The position numbers were made by a program, and so were the translations under genes. Of a stretch of 64,000 bases of DNA, positions 8,730-19,043 are shown one piece after another; positions within the stretch are counted from its first letter, which is position 1, and every line of letters starts with the position of its first letter. Below the pieces are notes generated by a model, which was not told the DNA's origin, did no database searches, and saw only the letters and a program-made list of their open reading frames with translations. The DNA comes from Fallopia convolvulus. Its lineage: Eukaryota; Streptophyta; Magnoliopsida; Caryophyllales; Polygonaceae. The stretch spans positions 26,823,670-26,887,669 of the forward strand of contig OZ024733.1 in NCBI GenBank assembly GCA_964016875.1, read 5' to 3'.

Positions 8730-10743
8730 TGTAACACCCCTGTTTTTCCCTCGGAGATATTACCGCCAGTGACCTCGGTTGTTACACTCTGAAGCCACCC
8801 AAGGCTTTCACGGTATTCAAGATATAAATAATAATGATAATTCAATAAATATTAAAACAAAATGTCCATCTTTCACAATCTTGGATAGTCCAAATACTTG
8901 CGGAAAAATGTGATTAAATATTCTTGAACAAAGCTGAAGTAAAATTCTTGAAGGCGGTCGGTCAATTCTTGAAGGCGGAAAAATGTGATTAAATATCCTT
9001 GGTCTTACAGACCAAGGATCTCGACCTTAAAACTAAAAAGTTATTCAAAAGAAACGTACAACGACTTCAACTGATTCAATCTCTAATCACCACTCCTTTA
9101 CTCCCTGATGTTCCGTATAGGGATGGTTGACACCAGTCGGCCATGCAAAAGAAATAAAGCGGTCGGTCAGTCTAATGAAAGACTATGCAAGTGGAATTTT
9201 ATGTGAGTTTCTTGTGATCTTAGTTGCGTTATGACCATCGGTCTCCGAATGAAAGCCGGTCGATGGCATAACCCAAATAATTTCACGGAATGAGAAATAT
9301 GATGAAAATAGATTAGGACACCACCACTGGCGGAGGGAGAAGGGGGCGAGTGGGGGCTATAGCCCACACTCAATTTTAAAAAAAAAATTCAAAAAATATA
9401 TATAAAAAATATTAAGTTATTTGATAAAAACTAGTCTACTTGGCCAACGGAACTAAGTCAATTTTTTATTTTTATGAAAAATAAAAATAAGGGTTTTCAA
9501 ATACACATTTTTATACAAAAAAATACAAAATTTTCTACATTGTTCTAAAAATCCCCGCTTAGTTCCGTCTAGGTCCTGCCTAGGTATTGAAAGGTCCTAT
9601 CCCGCTTAGTCTTCCAACTCGTTCCGTCTAGTTCGTCTAGGCGCCTATTTAGGCCGCTGCCTAGGTGTTGAAAGGTCCTATCCCGCTTTATTTTTAGGCC
9701 ACCTTTGCGGTCCCTCTCCGCCTAGGGACAACTTAGTACTTTTTAGAACACTATCCATGTATTAAATATAATACTGAAAAATACAAAAAAAATCTGTATT
9801 TTTCAATTTTTTTGATGTAATCAAGAATTTGACCAAATTTAGCCCCCACTGGATTGAATTCCTGGCTACGCCCCTGGACACCACAAGGCTATGGTTCCTT
9901 AGGAATGAGAAAGGTTATGTTGGGAACATTAGTTATCAACCAAGGTTTTGAAAAGCCTCCATCGACTTATCAAATCTACAACCAACCTCACCGAATGCGT
10001 GTTGTCTGAATTCAGATTGGGAAATAGATTTATCAAAGTCGGGAGCCAGAGTGGTATTCCAAGTTGTAGTCACCACCCTCAACACGTTTTAATGGGTATG
10101 CACTAGCACTTATCTTCTTTAATTACAAAACATTGCATTCAAGTTGGTAGCTTTTAAGACGGCAACGCGATATGCTATAAGATATAGAATTCTCACAAAG
10201 GGTTCCTAAGTCCCGATATTCAAGGCACTAGCTAAGTGCCAAACACTCCTCAAAGCGGTTGAGCGAGCAGGGTCATGACCAACATTAGGGTCTAGGTCCA
10301 TCCTAATGCAAAATATTATAAAGAGGTGTTCAGGGGTTAGTGAACCCCCACCCCTAATTCTACGTAGTCCAAAACAACGAATCTCATAATGAGATCGTGA
10401 AACAAACATGTGCACAAACATTGCAACCTAAATATAACTTCTAGCGTACAATAGTAATAATAACAATAAGCTACCATGGGTCATTATTTCTATGCATAAT
10501 AAACCCTAGTTCATTTATATGTTTCAACATGGTCATTAGTTCTATAGTAACCTAAGTTCATTTATTCAAACAAGCGTTCCCAACACAACATGCAAACATG
10601 AATAAAAGTATTCATGATAAATAATATGAGAGCGAACCACCACTTGCCTTATTTCGAAGGCAAGCGAGAACTATCTTAAACGAGTTTGCAATCTAATGAT
10701 TGATTTCCTTTTCCTGATTCATACATAAGATACAAATGTTACA
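8730..10743 (-). mobile_element. Probable LTR of a second retrotransposon
   Basis: On the - strand this segment ends in GGGGTGTTACA four bases before a TGGTATCAGAGC primer site (8714-8725), as a 5' LTR should. The outer limits TGTAAC (8730) and GTTACA (10743) are perfect short inverted termini. A hAT element (9325-9876) inflates it; without that insertion it is about 1.45 kb. The right boundary rests only on the inverted termini, since the partner LTR is missing. No coding sequence. Confidence 0.45.
9325..9876. mobile_element. hAT-like non-autonomous element
   Basis: The termini CACTGGCGGAG and (reverse complement) CAGGGGCGTAG are imperfect inverted repeats, with a subterminal inverted pair AGTGGGGGCTA / TAGCCCCCACT. 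An 8-bp duplication GACACCAC flanks it (9317-9324 and 9877-9884). The interior has an imperfect direct repeat around TTGAAAGGTCCTATCCCGCTT (near 9589 and 9669). No transposase. Confidence 0.72.
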
Positions 10744-10791
10744 AAGTTCTTGTTATAAATTTATATCAATGCTTAGCAGTTATGTAGTCTT

Positions 10792-10974
10792 CTATCTTTG
10801 TGGTTGTTGGTAATGGGTTTGGCCAAATATTGAGGCCCCCTTCAAGATCAATTCAGCATGCATTTTTGGTCTAGGATTTGTCAAATTTTCACTTTGTAGC
10901 GCAAAGTTGTATGCAGACTCTAAAATGAGGAAAAACGAAACGAAGAGGATAGTGAAGAGCTTCAACAAGCTCAT
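10792..10974 (-). CDS. Candidate 60-aa small secreted peptide
   Basis: From the first ATG (10974) the frame encodes 60 residues. Residues 2-22 are strongly hydrophobic with an early Lys (MSLLKLFTILFVSFFLIL...), resembling a secretion signal. The remainder is polar and ends in a QQPQR tail. I recognise no peptide-hormone motif and it has no Cys pairs. The frame also stays open upstream to 11001 but without an ATG. On the same strand an AT-rich TATA-like motif next to GGGGCGG lies about 90 bp upstream, within a 58-bp tandem duplication (11045-11160). It could equally be a chance ORF in intergenic DNA; no family support is visible. Confidence 0.25.
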   Translation of the reverse strand: MSLLKLFTILFVSFFLILESAYNFALQSENLTNPRPKMHAELILKGASIFGQTHYQQPQR

Positions 10975-11044
10975 AAGAGGAATGAATTGAGGCTTCTTCA
11001 CAAGCTTTAGTTATTAGCTAATAATCCTATGCTTATTTCCTAAA

Positions 11045-11160
11045 CAATAGTTTCCGCCCCTTATTATATCTTCAAATTTTGATTGTCCAAAAACCTTGCT
11101 TTCAATAGTTTCCGCCCCTTTTTATATCTTCAAATTTTGATTGTCCAAAAACCTTGCTTT
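11045..11160. repeat. 58-bp tandem duplication
   Basis: Two copies (11045-11102 and 11103-11160), nearly identical, each containing AATAGTTTCCGCCCC followed by a TATA-like element on the - strand. They lie just upstream of the small ORF at 10792-10974. Confidence 0.9.
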
Positions 11161-11668
11161 AACTTATGTGATGAAAATATATTTTATGAAAAATAACATT
11201 TTTTGATTAGTTGTCTTATTAAATAACATTTCTTTCGGTCAAAAAAGCAAATTGATATTTTTAATGGATCCCTTGGGACAAGTTGATATTTAAAAAAAAA
11301 AATTCTAGGGACATTAAGGTATTTTTAAATGATTTATTGATGGACAATAAGGTACTTTTTTCTCATCAAGGTAAAAACGGACATATTTTTGGAGTTTATT
11401 TGGCGGACAACACCCATGATATACTCTAGTCTTCCGCACAATGGCCATCGGAAAGGGAGTTGAAGACGAATGTGAGATCTAATCAATAATGTAATGCTTA
11501 ATATTTACTTCAACAAGTTAATATGAGAAAGTTTTTTTTTCGGCATGATTCTAACTCCAAGAGAGGAAAAATAAATCGGGCCAATTTTAAAACAAAAAAT
11601 TGGACTGATTTTACATCCAACGAGAAAAAATATCTTATTGTCTATCTGACCTCATTTAAAATACCTTA

Positions 11669-11919
11669 GGGCTCGTTTAGTATCGATATCATATATTGGT
11701 ATCGGGTATCGGTATCGGGTATCGATATCGGTATCGGATATGGGATATCATTCATATCTCATATCTTTCATACCTCTTTTTTTTGGGTATATCAAATATC
11801 ATGTCTTTTGCCTTGTTTTGATATCAAGATATGACTCGATATCCATATACTATCATACCAAACCTAAGATATGACCCGATACCGATATCTGATATCGGGA
11901 TATCAATACCAAACGGGCC
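11669..11919. mobile_element. Tourist-like MITE
   Basis: A 251-bp element with ends GGGCTCGTTTAGTAT and (reverse complement) GGCCCGTTTGGTATT, flanked by TTA (11666-11668 and 11920-11922). The interior is built of GATATC / GGTATCGG repeats. It sits about 570 bp upstream of the RPS5 start codon and abuts the 198-bp duplication. Confidence 0.75.
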
Positions 11920-12310
11920 TTAATGACCTTGAAATTTTTTCAAATACCAAAGTCTCAATCAAAAACCCGAAGATAATTCAGATTTGGATACATACACCTA
12001 TACCAAATTTATTGGGGTTGTTCCTTTTGATTTGGATATAGTATAAAAAAGATACCCATTACAAATCTTACTAAAAAATATAACAATGGGCCGTTGGGAT
12101 AACTAGTTAAATGGGCCTTAATGACCTTGAAATTTTTTCAAATACCAAAGTCTCAATCAAAAACCCGAAGATAATTCAGATTTGGATACATACACCTATA
12201 CCAAATTTATTGGGGTTGTTCCTTTTGATTTGGATATAGTATAAAAAAGATACCCATTACAAATCTTACTAAAAAATATAACAATGGGCCGTTGGGATAA
12301 CTAGTTAAAT
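11915..12310. repeat. 198-bp tandem duplication upstream of RPS5
   Basis: Two essentially identical 198-bp units (11915-12112 and 12113-12310). Each unit begins GGGCCTTAATGACC, and the next six bases after copy 2 (12311-12316) are again GGGCCT. The unit carries TGGGCC motifs, so the duplication multiplies them upstream of the ribosomal protein gene. Confidence 0.92.
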
Positions 12311-12412
12311 GGGCCTGGCCTGATGACTTAGTTGGCCTATGAATATGGTCTTGACTAACCTTGTTTTAAATAAGCTTATGTGCACATCTTGCCTATCTGC
12401 CTCCTAGGGTTT
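12085..12412 (+). promoter_or_regulatory. RPS5: RPS5 upstream region with site II and telo-box motifs
   Basis: TGGGCC (site II type, TGGGCY) occurs at 12087-12092, 12112-12117, 12285-12290 and 12310-12315, and a telo-box TAGGGTTT at 12405-12412. This pairing is the classic promoter signature of plant ribosomal protein genes, bound by TCP and PURA-type factors in proliferating cells. Three of the four site II copies exist because of the 198-bp duplication. A pyrimidine-rich leader follows the telo-box. Confidence 0.65.
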
Positions 12413-12488
12413 TATTCCGCCTCTTCTCTCTTGTCGCAAACTGCTCATCTGCTGTTACCGGCTCGAGGAGATCGAATCATCTAACAAC

Positions 12489-14005
12489 ATGGAAGAAGTT
12501 CAGGTTCCAGTGCCGGTGAGCGGAGAACTCAAAGAAGCCTCGTCCGAAGTCAAGCTCTTCGGCAGATGGACATTTGATGACGTCACTGTAAGTATCCCGT
12601 CTGGTTTCTTGTCGAGGTTTCACTTTAAGATCCGCAAGTTTTAGCGGAAAACCTTTTTTCATTTTGTGATCGTTCTCGTTCTACTTTGCAATTTATCGTT
12701 TATTATGTGCATTGTAATGGAAAAAGTTTATGCATTTGCAGATTATTTAGTTTAGAAAGGCGTCTGAGCATGATGTGTTAGCCATAGTTGTTAAGGAAGT
12801 TGAGTTGATGTTGAAAGGAATTATGTTAGAAGATGAAATCGGATTGAGTAATATATAGTTTCTTTGTATTCTGGAACTAAGAAGGCATAATGTTTAATTG
12901 TTTATTGTCTAACTGGTTTTTTTCATGTCATTAGTTTACTTCAGCAATTGCAATGCAATTTGATTATGTATTTGGTACGGAGTATGAAATTTGTTGTGTA
13001 GGGGGTATGGCTTAAATTAGCTGAGCGTGCTAGTTGTAATCGTTAAGTTCATTGACAATTTCTACAAAGTTAGAAATCTTTGTTGTGAGATGGGTTATAC
13101 ATGGCAGCACCTCTTACTTCTGGTTTGTTTATTGCTGTGTTGTCTGCACTTTTGATCTAAATAGTGAGTTTGATTGTTTGCCTTAAGGTCCATGACATGG
13201 CTCTTCAAGATTACATTGGAGTATCTTCAGTTAAGCATGCTACCTATGTCCCTCACACTGCTGGAAGATACCAGATGAAGAGGTTCAGGAAAGCCCAATG
13301 CCCCATTGTTGAAAGACTCACCAACTCTCTGATGATGCACGGGCGCAACAACGGTAAGAAGCTCATGGCTGTACGAATTGTGAAGCATGCCATGGAAATC
13401 ATCCACCTTTTGACTGACCAGAACCCAGTCCAAGTCATTGTTGATGCCATTGTCAACAGGTATTCTTACCAGTTGCAGAAGTTATGCTATGATTATTGGG
13501 GTTTTTTGAGTCTAAAAATCGTATACTTCTAGTCAGTCTTAAGCCTTCATGATATCTATGCTATTTACGTCCAATTGATTTTGTTGTTATCTTCAACTTT
13601 TTAAGTATTGAATGAATTATATTTTGATACAGTGGACCAAGAGAAGATGCCACTAGAATTGGATCAGCTGGTGTTGTCAGGCGTCAAGCTGTTGATATTT
13701 CTCCATTGAGGCGTGTCAACCAAGCTATCTACCTCTTGACCACTGGTGCCCGTGAGTCCGCGTTCAGGAACATCAAGACCATTGCTGAATGCCTTGCTGA
13801 TGAACTCATCAATGCTGCTAAGGGATCTTCAAACAGGTACATTTTTAAATTTTGGTATATCTTACTGGTCGCATTTTTCTGGCTTTTTTATGCATTAATG
13901 CATTTTTTTTACTTTCAGTTATGCAATAATGCATTTTTTTTTACTTTCAGTTATGCAATCAAGAAGAAGGATGAGATTGAGAGAGTTGCCAAGGCCAATC
14001 GTTAA
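12489..14005 (+). CDS. RPS5: Cytosolic small-subunit ribosomal protein S5 (uS7)
   Basis: Four exons: 12489-12587, 13188-13459, 13633-13836 and 13951-14005, joined by GT..AG introns into 630 nt (209 aa). Family length is about 207. The ATG at 12489 opens MEEVQVPVPV; SEVKLFGRWTFDDV and then DYIGV match the uS7 N-terminus. The conserved core includes KHATYVPHTAGRY, FRKAQCPIVERLTNSLMMHG, GPREDATRIGSAGVVRRQAV and IKKKDEIERVAKANR at the end. The protein binds the 18S rRNA 3' major domain in the 40S head and contacts E-site tRNA and mRNA. Exon phases are consistent (a Ser codon is split at both internal junctions 2/3 and 3/4). The gene looks intact. Oddities: intron 3 (13837-13950) is 114 nt and stop-free in frame, and its acceptor region is duplicated. 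Confidence 0.95.
13896..13958 (+). repeat. RPS5: Tandem duplication over the intron 3 acceptor of RPS5
   Basis: About 31 bp (TAATGCA, a T-run, ACTTTCAG and TTATGCAA) occur twice, giving two complete polypyrimidine-plus-CAG acceptors ending at 13918 and 13950. The downstream one restores the conserved protein end. The upstream one is 32 nt away and would shift the frame. Confidence 0.88.
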
Positions 14006-14577
14006 AATGCAGAGCGCATATTTCAAACTTGCTCTTTCTGCTATCTCATTTTTGTACGCTTGGATGTGTTGCTTAGAAATGTGAACATCGTTGAAGACTT
14101 GTGTCTTATTTTGTTCTCTTCTTGTGATGAGCATCAAGATGTAGTTTGCACTGTTGGAATTTTTAATCAGTAGATTCATGTTATCCATTTTTTGCTTCAC
14201 ACATGTTTTTTATGTTCACTATGTGCTTGTGTGGTTCCTCCTATAGAACTATTTTTTTCCTTGCTCTTCTTGAACTCGAAAGTCCTTTGTGGCTTTGAGG
14301 ATTAGCATGTTTTAAGTTGTTTGCCTGGCATTTGTATTATTATATTTCGGTGGTTCACAATTTTACGATGATGCCAAACAATCAATTGGTTTCATAGGAT
14401 TGTAACCTGTAAATGGTGTTGGTCACTTGGTCGCATTTCTGTAGGAATTATCCTTTTGAATTAGGACCAGTGAATAGTTTGCTTCATATAAGAAGAATAC
14501 ACTTGCATTCAGAGAGCATATTTTGCTTAATGTTTATGAATCATCAGAATGAACGGAAGTAGGTTTGAGAGATTAGA
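14006..14577 (+). other. RPS5 3' flank / likely 3' UTR
   Basis: A+T-rich sequence after the RPS5 stop, with T-rich tracts typical of plant 3' UTRs. I see no canonical AATAAA close to the stop and no further gene. Confidence 0.4.
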
Positions 14578-15212
14578 TGAGATTGATACTATGATTCTCA
14601 GTATTACCAAATACTTGAAATTGATTGGAAATCATAATGCGCGGACAGAAGTGGTGTGTTATTATCTCTGTCATAGTACTGTCAAAAGCAAATCCGTCTT
14701 GGTTTGACAGTGACCATTTTGCTGCCTACTTGCACACTTGCATGAGCTCAACTCAACCTACCCACTTCACTATATGCCACTCACCCTAGGGGTGCTCACG
14801 GGTCGGGTCGGGTCGTCCCGCGACCCGCAAATGCGGGTTGCGGGTCGGGTCGATGACCCGTAAATTTTTCAGACGCGAACAGTATGATTGGAATTGATAC
14901 TATGATTGATACTATGAGATTGATACTATGATTCTCAGTATTACCAAATACTTGAAATTGATTGGAAATCATAATGCGCGGACAGAAGTGGTGTGTTATT
15001 ATCTCTGTCATAGTACTGTCAAAAGCATATCCGTCTTGGTTTGACAATGACCATTTTGCTGCCTACTTGCACACTTGCATGAGCTCAACTCAACCTACCC
15101 ACTTCACTATATGCCACTCACTCTAGGGGTGCTCACGGGTCGGGTCGGGTCGTCCTGCGACCCGCAAATGCGGGTTGCGGGTCGGGTCGATGACCCGTAA
15201 ATTTTTCAGACG
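14578..15212. repeat. 337-bp-spaced tandem duplication of flank plus hAT end
   Basis: Copy 1 (14578-14875) and copy 2 (14915-15212) differ at only a few positions. Each contains unique flank followed by the left terminus of the hAT element at 15124. A 39-bp filler (14876-14914) separates them and is made of repeats of ATTGATACTATG found at the copy boundary. Confidence 0.88.
14787..14875. mobile_element. Truncated duplicate of the hAT left end
   Basis: The first 89 bp of the element at 15124, carried by the tandem duplication, with its intact target copy ACTCACCC at 14779-14786. Confidence 0.85.
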
Positions 15213-16096
15213 TGACCCATGACCCGACCCGCGGGTTACGGGTTTTGCGGGTCGGGTCGCGGGTCGACCCGCTGACCTGCATGCATTTTAAAAAATTGAA
15301 AAAAGTATGTTTTTTGGGCCTTTTCACGGGTTGGGTCGCGGGTCGACCCGCGACCCAACCCGCGACCAGCATTGATTCATTAATTCATTGGCTTGAATGA
15401 ATAAAATTGTAACCGGGATCTCTCGTACATGAGGAAAGAAAAGATATGCCAATAATTATTAGAGTACACATGTATATTGTAATTTGAGAATTGAGATTAT
15501 CTTATTGATCAATTTATGGCTGAGGTTGGCGAGCGGTGCGAGCAGGCGAGGTTGGCGAGATCTGGAGTCAGGCTTCAGCAACGACGGAGATCTGGAACGA
15601 GCCGGCGGTCAGAGACTTCAGCAACGAGCCAACTGCGTGTTGAATGGAACGAGTCGATTGCGTGCGACACCAACAACGAGCCGATCTGGAACGAGTCGAC
15701 TGTCGGAGTCAGGCTTCACCAACTGCGTGCAACACTGCGACTGTCGGAGTCAGGCGCGAGTCGGGCTTCACCAACCAGCATCGGCGGAGTTTTGGAGAGG
15801 GAGGCGCGAGTCGGGCTTCACCAACCAGCAGCGGCGGAGTTTTTGAGAGGGAGGCGCGAGTCGGGTCTCGGGATCGCCCTAGGGTTTTTAGAGAGGGAAG
15901 CGCTGGTCAAATTTGAGGCCCAACCCAATTTTCACTTTTCAGTACACTATATACGTATTTTTTTTTTTTTTTAAAAGGGCGCGGGTCTGCGGATTGACCC
16001 GATCCGAATTTTTCAAATTCTTGACCCGTAGCCTGACCCGATAATTGCGAGTCGGGTCGGGTCGGGGAGATCGACCCGGATCCGTGAGCACCCCTA
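15124..16096. mobile_element. hAT-type non-autonomous element with G+C-rich minisatellite core
   Basis: The termini TAGGGGTGCTCACGG at 15124 and, in reverse complement, at 16096 are inverted. Flanks are ACTCACTC (15116-15123) and ACTCACCC (16097-16104), an 8-bp duplication with one change; the duplicated outer copy (14779-14786) retains ACTCACCC exactly. The core (about 15520-15900) contains tandem units around GCGAGTCGGGCTTCACCAAC and open frames that are repeat-derived rather than genes. GGGTCGGGT tracts fill both ends. Confidence 0.82.
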
Positions 16097-16336
16097 ACTC
16101 ACCCACTGGTCATCTATATAAGCATCTCACTGTTTTGCTGTCAATATGCAGATCGGATCAATTTTCTCATAACTATAGACATCTCAAATTATAAAAATTT
16201 AGGTATGAAGTGCATTTATATCAACCTACCCATACATCATTAAAATGATTGACCTTACTCTCCTAAGTTCTGGGTGATCTTGCCGGTTTAGACTTCAAAT
16301 TCGCCATATGCATGTGCAACATGATGAACATCTTTA

Positions 16337-16974
16337 GACCCCGTTTGGTTGCAATTTATGGAAATCCAAATGGAATGAAAATGAATGTAGTCTATTTTAA
16401 ACTTCGTTTGGTTGCAATTCATGCAAACATAAACGGAATGGAAATGAATGTAGTCCATTTTAGTGTCATGATACATTAACAAAAAAATCAACTTATTTTG
16501 CACAACCTCTTATCCATTGTAAAAAAAAAGCTTGCTCCACCTACTTCTTTCTATCTCACTTTTACAATGGACAATGTGTTGGATGATTATATATATATAT
16601 ATATATATATATATGCATTATGATACTAAAATGATCTAGATTCATTTCGTTTCCGTTTCCGTTTCCGTTTCCATATGGCAAGAGAAACCAAACGGGGCCT
16701 TAGTGTCATGATACATTGACAAAAAAAAAATCAACTTGTTTTGCACAACCTCCTATCCATTGTAAAAAGGTGTTTTCTCCACCTCAATCATTCCTCCACT
16801 AAGGGGGTGGGTAACAAAACGGAGGAATCACTCTCTTCTATCTCGCTTTTATAATAGACAAGTTGTTGGATGATTTTTTTATATAAATGTATTATAACAC
16901 TAAAAATGGTCTAGCTTCATTTTGTTTCTGTTTACGTTTACGTTTTCATATGTCACGACAAACCAAACAGGGCC
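16337..16974. mobile_element. Dimeric Tourist-like MITE
   Basis: Two left ends (16337 GACCCCGTTTGGTT; 16400 AACTTCGTTTGGTT) and two right ends (16699 and 16974, reverse complements GGCCCCGTTTGGTTT and GGCCCTGTTTGGTTT) are present. TTA flanks the 16337-16699 pair. A body segment starting GTGTCATGATACATT appears at about 16464 and again at about 16702. The structure is best read as two overlapping or tandem copies. It includes an (AT)n run at about 16588-16613. Confidence 0.7.
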
Positions 16975-17247
16975 TTGTTCTTTCTGCTCATATATGCAAT
17001 GGGTGATTCCAAACGCACCTGTAATGTCCATCAACTCAAAACTTTCTATTTGTTGGTTGAAATGTTAAAAGTTTAAAATTGAGTTAGGTTTTGTTTGATA
17101 TATCTAACTGAACGAGTAGCTAGATCTAGAGCTGAATGAGAAGTTGGATTTATCACCTTCACATTAAAAAAAATAGATGAGTGTTTGGTATTTTGAGTTG
17201 AGTAACCGAGTTCATCTACCATAAGCTTATGGTTGATGATTTTTTTT

Positions 17248-17746
17248 GGGAAATTCCTTTTGTTACTCCTGAGATTTTGCCTTTTTCTTTTGGTGCCCAA
17301 GAAAAAAACTTATTCCTCTTGGTACCCCTGAGGTTTTGGCTTTTCCCGTTAACGCCCCTCCCCGGTTCAAATTAGCTAATTTCAAGCTGACCATTATGTT
17401 CATCACCCTTAAATTAGTAGGATTCAACTCTTAAAACACTTAAATTCATAATCAAACTACATCAATTTGAATTTTTAAACAATTCTCTATTTTAAGGTGT
17501 TGTTTACAAAATAGTTTAAAAATTCAAATTGATGTATTTTGGTTATGAATTTTGATTTTTAATAGTCAAATCCTACTAATTTAAGGGTGATGAATATAAT
17601 GGTAAGCTTGAAATTGGCTAATTTGAACCGGAGAGGGGCGTCAACGGGAAAAGTCAAAACCTCAAGGGTACCAAAAGGAATAAGTTTTTTTTCTTGGGCA
17701 CCAAAAAAAAAAGGCAAAAATTTATGGGCACCAAAAGAAATTTCTC
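17248..17746. mobile_element. Foldback MULE-type MITE
   Basis: Almost the entire 499 bp is an inverted repeat: GGGAAATTCCTTTTG at the left end mirrors GAGAAATTTCTTTTG at the right, and the arms meet near 17490. T-runs of 8-10 bases flank it and may be the target duplication. Its termini resemble those of the Pack-MULE at 1818 (repeated CTTTTGGTRCCC motifs), which suggests one family. No coding sequence. Confidence 0.68.
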
Positions 17747-17934
17747 TTTTTTTTTTCTCACTAACGAGCACTTAGAGTTTAGATGGAAAAAAAAGAGAGT
17801 AAGCTTTAAAGACAATGCTTTTTTTTCTTCCCTTGTTGCTTTTTTAGCCTTGCTTATTGCTCACTTGATTTGATCAATCAGTACTGCACTACTACATCCA
17901 GATATAGTATTTCATGGCTCTATATTGGAAGAGT

Positions 17935-18130
17935 TCTCTCAATATTAATCTCCCTATATATGTCACTAGGAGGATTCGAACTCAACTCTCCTAGCCTAGC
18001 CAACACTTAAAAAATCTAGCGCAACTTTACCATTAAAAAAGCCTCTCAATATCAGTTTCTCTATACATGCTACTAGAAGAATTCGAGCTCGACTCTCTTG
18101 ACCACACTTAAGGAGTCCATACAACTTTAG
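17935..18130 (-). mobile_element. Two adjacent tRNA-derived SINE-like copies
   Basis: On the - strand each copy has a B-box-like motif (GAGTTCGAATCCTCC and GAGCTCGAATTCTTC), preceded by A-box-like sequence around TAAAGTTG. Both share the downstream segment CTAG..GCATGTATAGAGAAACTGA or a variant. A related copy is at 35935-36035. No poly(A) tail or target duplication was resolved. Confidence 0.45.
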
Positions 18131-18892
18131 CGCTTGGGAAACCTCTCCTTTTCCTTTTTCTTTTTAAACAACATCATAGTAGTATACTTTTAATTGATGT
18201 GATTTGCGCTTTGAAAGCTCTATTAAGTCCAAGCAGTAACTTGTAAATAGCGGTTGTATGCCTAAGAGCATCCACATCAGTGCTACCGATGCACGGGGTT
18301 AGAAATAACATTAAAAAATAAGACTCTCACTAGTCCCCCAAAAAATTGGTGCAAAACATGGATATGAAGGACAAAACTCATGAACCGGTGCAAGGGTCGT
18401 TGGCGCGCATGTCACCGCTCGAAATGCCGTGTTGCGTTGCCAATATCTCCAAAGTGCTGCATTTTGCGAATTTCCGAGCAAAAAAAAAACTAAAACGAGT
18501 GTCACGCGTTGCACTCGCCCAATGCGAGCGCGACCCGCTCAATGGGCGACGCGTGGCACGGGGGGTAATTTAAACATTTAAAAAATTTATTATAATTCAT
18601 ATTTTTTTAATCTTTCCATACACTAATATTTGTATATATTTGATTACATTTAATATAATGGGGTGCACTCAGGAGAAACAAGTTTTAAGGAGAAATGGGG
18701 GAACAATTTCTATGTGTCGGATTAATCTAGATCAATGGCTAATGGTGAGGGTGAATATTATGATTTTTCTGGGTAAAAATAGGGGGGGATCCACGGTTAT
18801 TGCAAAAATAGATGAGAATGAAATTATAGGAGATCATGAGGAAAAAACTGCCATATCTTATCCGAATAAGAAAATCAGTTATGCGTGCCAAA

Positions 18893-18975
18893 TTATTCAA
18901 CAATACAAGACATATTATTCCGAATTTAGTGTTGTTATTCAACAATACAAGACATATTATTCTGAATTTAGTGTA
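18893..18975. repeat. 42-bp tandem duplication
   Basis: TTATTCAACAATACAAGACA and the following bases occur at 18893 and again at 18935, with one C/T difference. Confidence 0.85.
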
Positions 18976-19043
18976 TTGTTATTCTACAAAGCAATTCGTA
19001 GTATTCTGAATTTAATACATTGTTATTCATAATTGCATGTCCA

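Noticed and set aside
9325..9884. Mutator-type element with a 9-bp duplication GGACACCAC
   Set aside because: The 9-bp reading is possible, but assigning one G to the element gives CA..TG ends and an 8-bp duplication that fit hAT better.
15484..15974. Protein-coding gene in overlapping frames of 90-152 codons
   Set aside because: All frames come from a G+C-rich minisatellite inside a hAT element, with no recognised domain.
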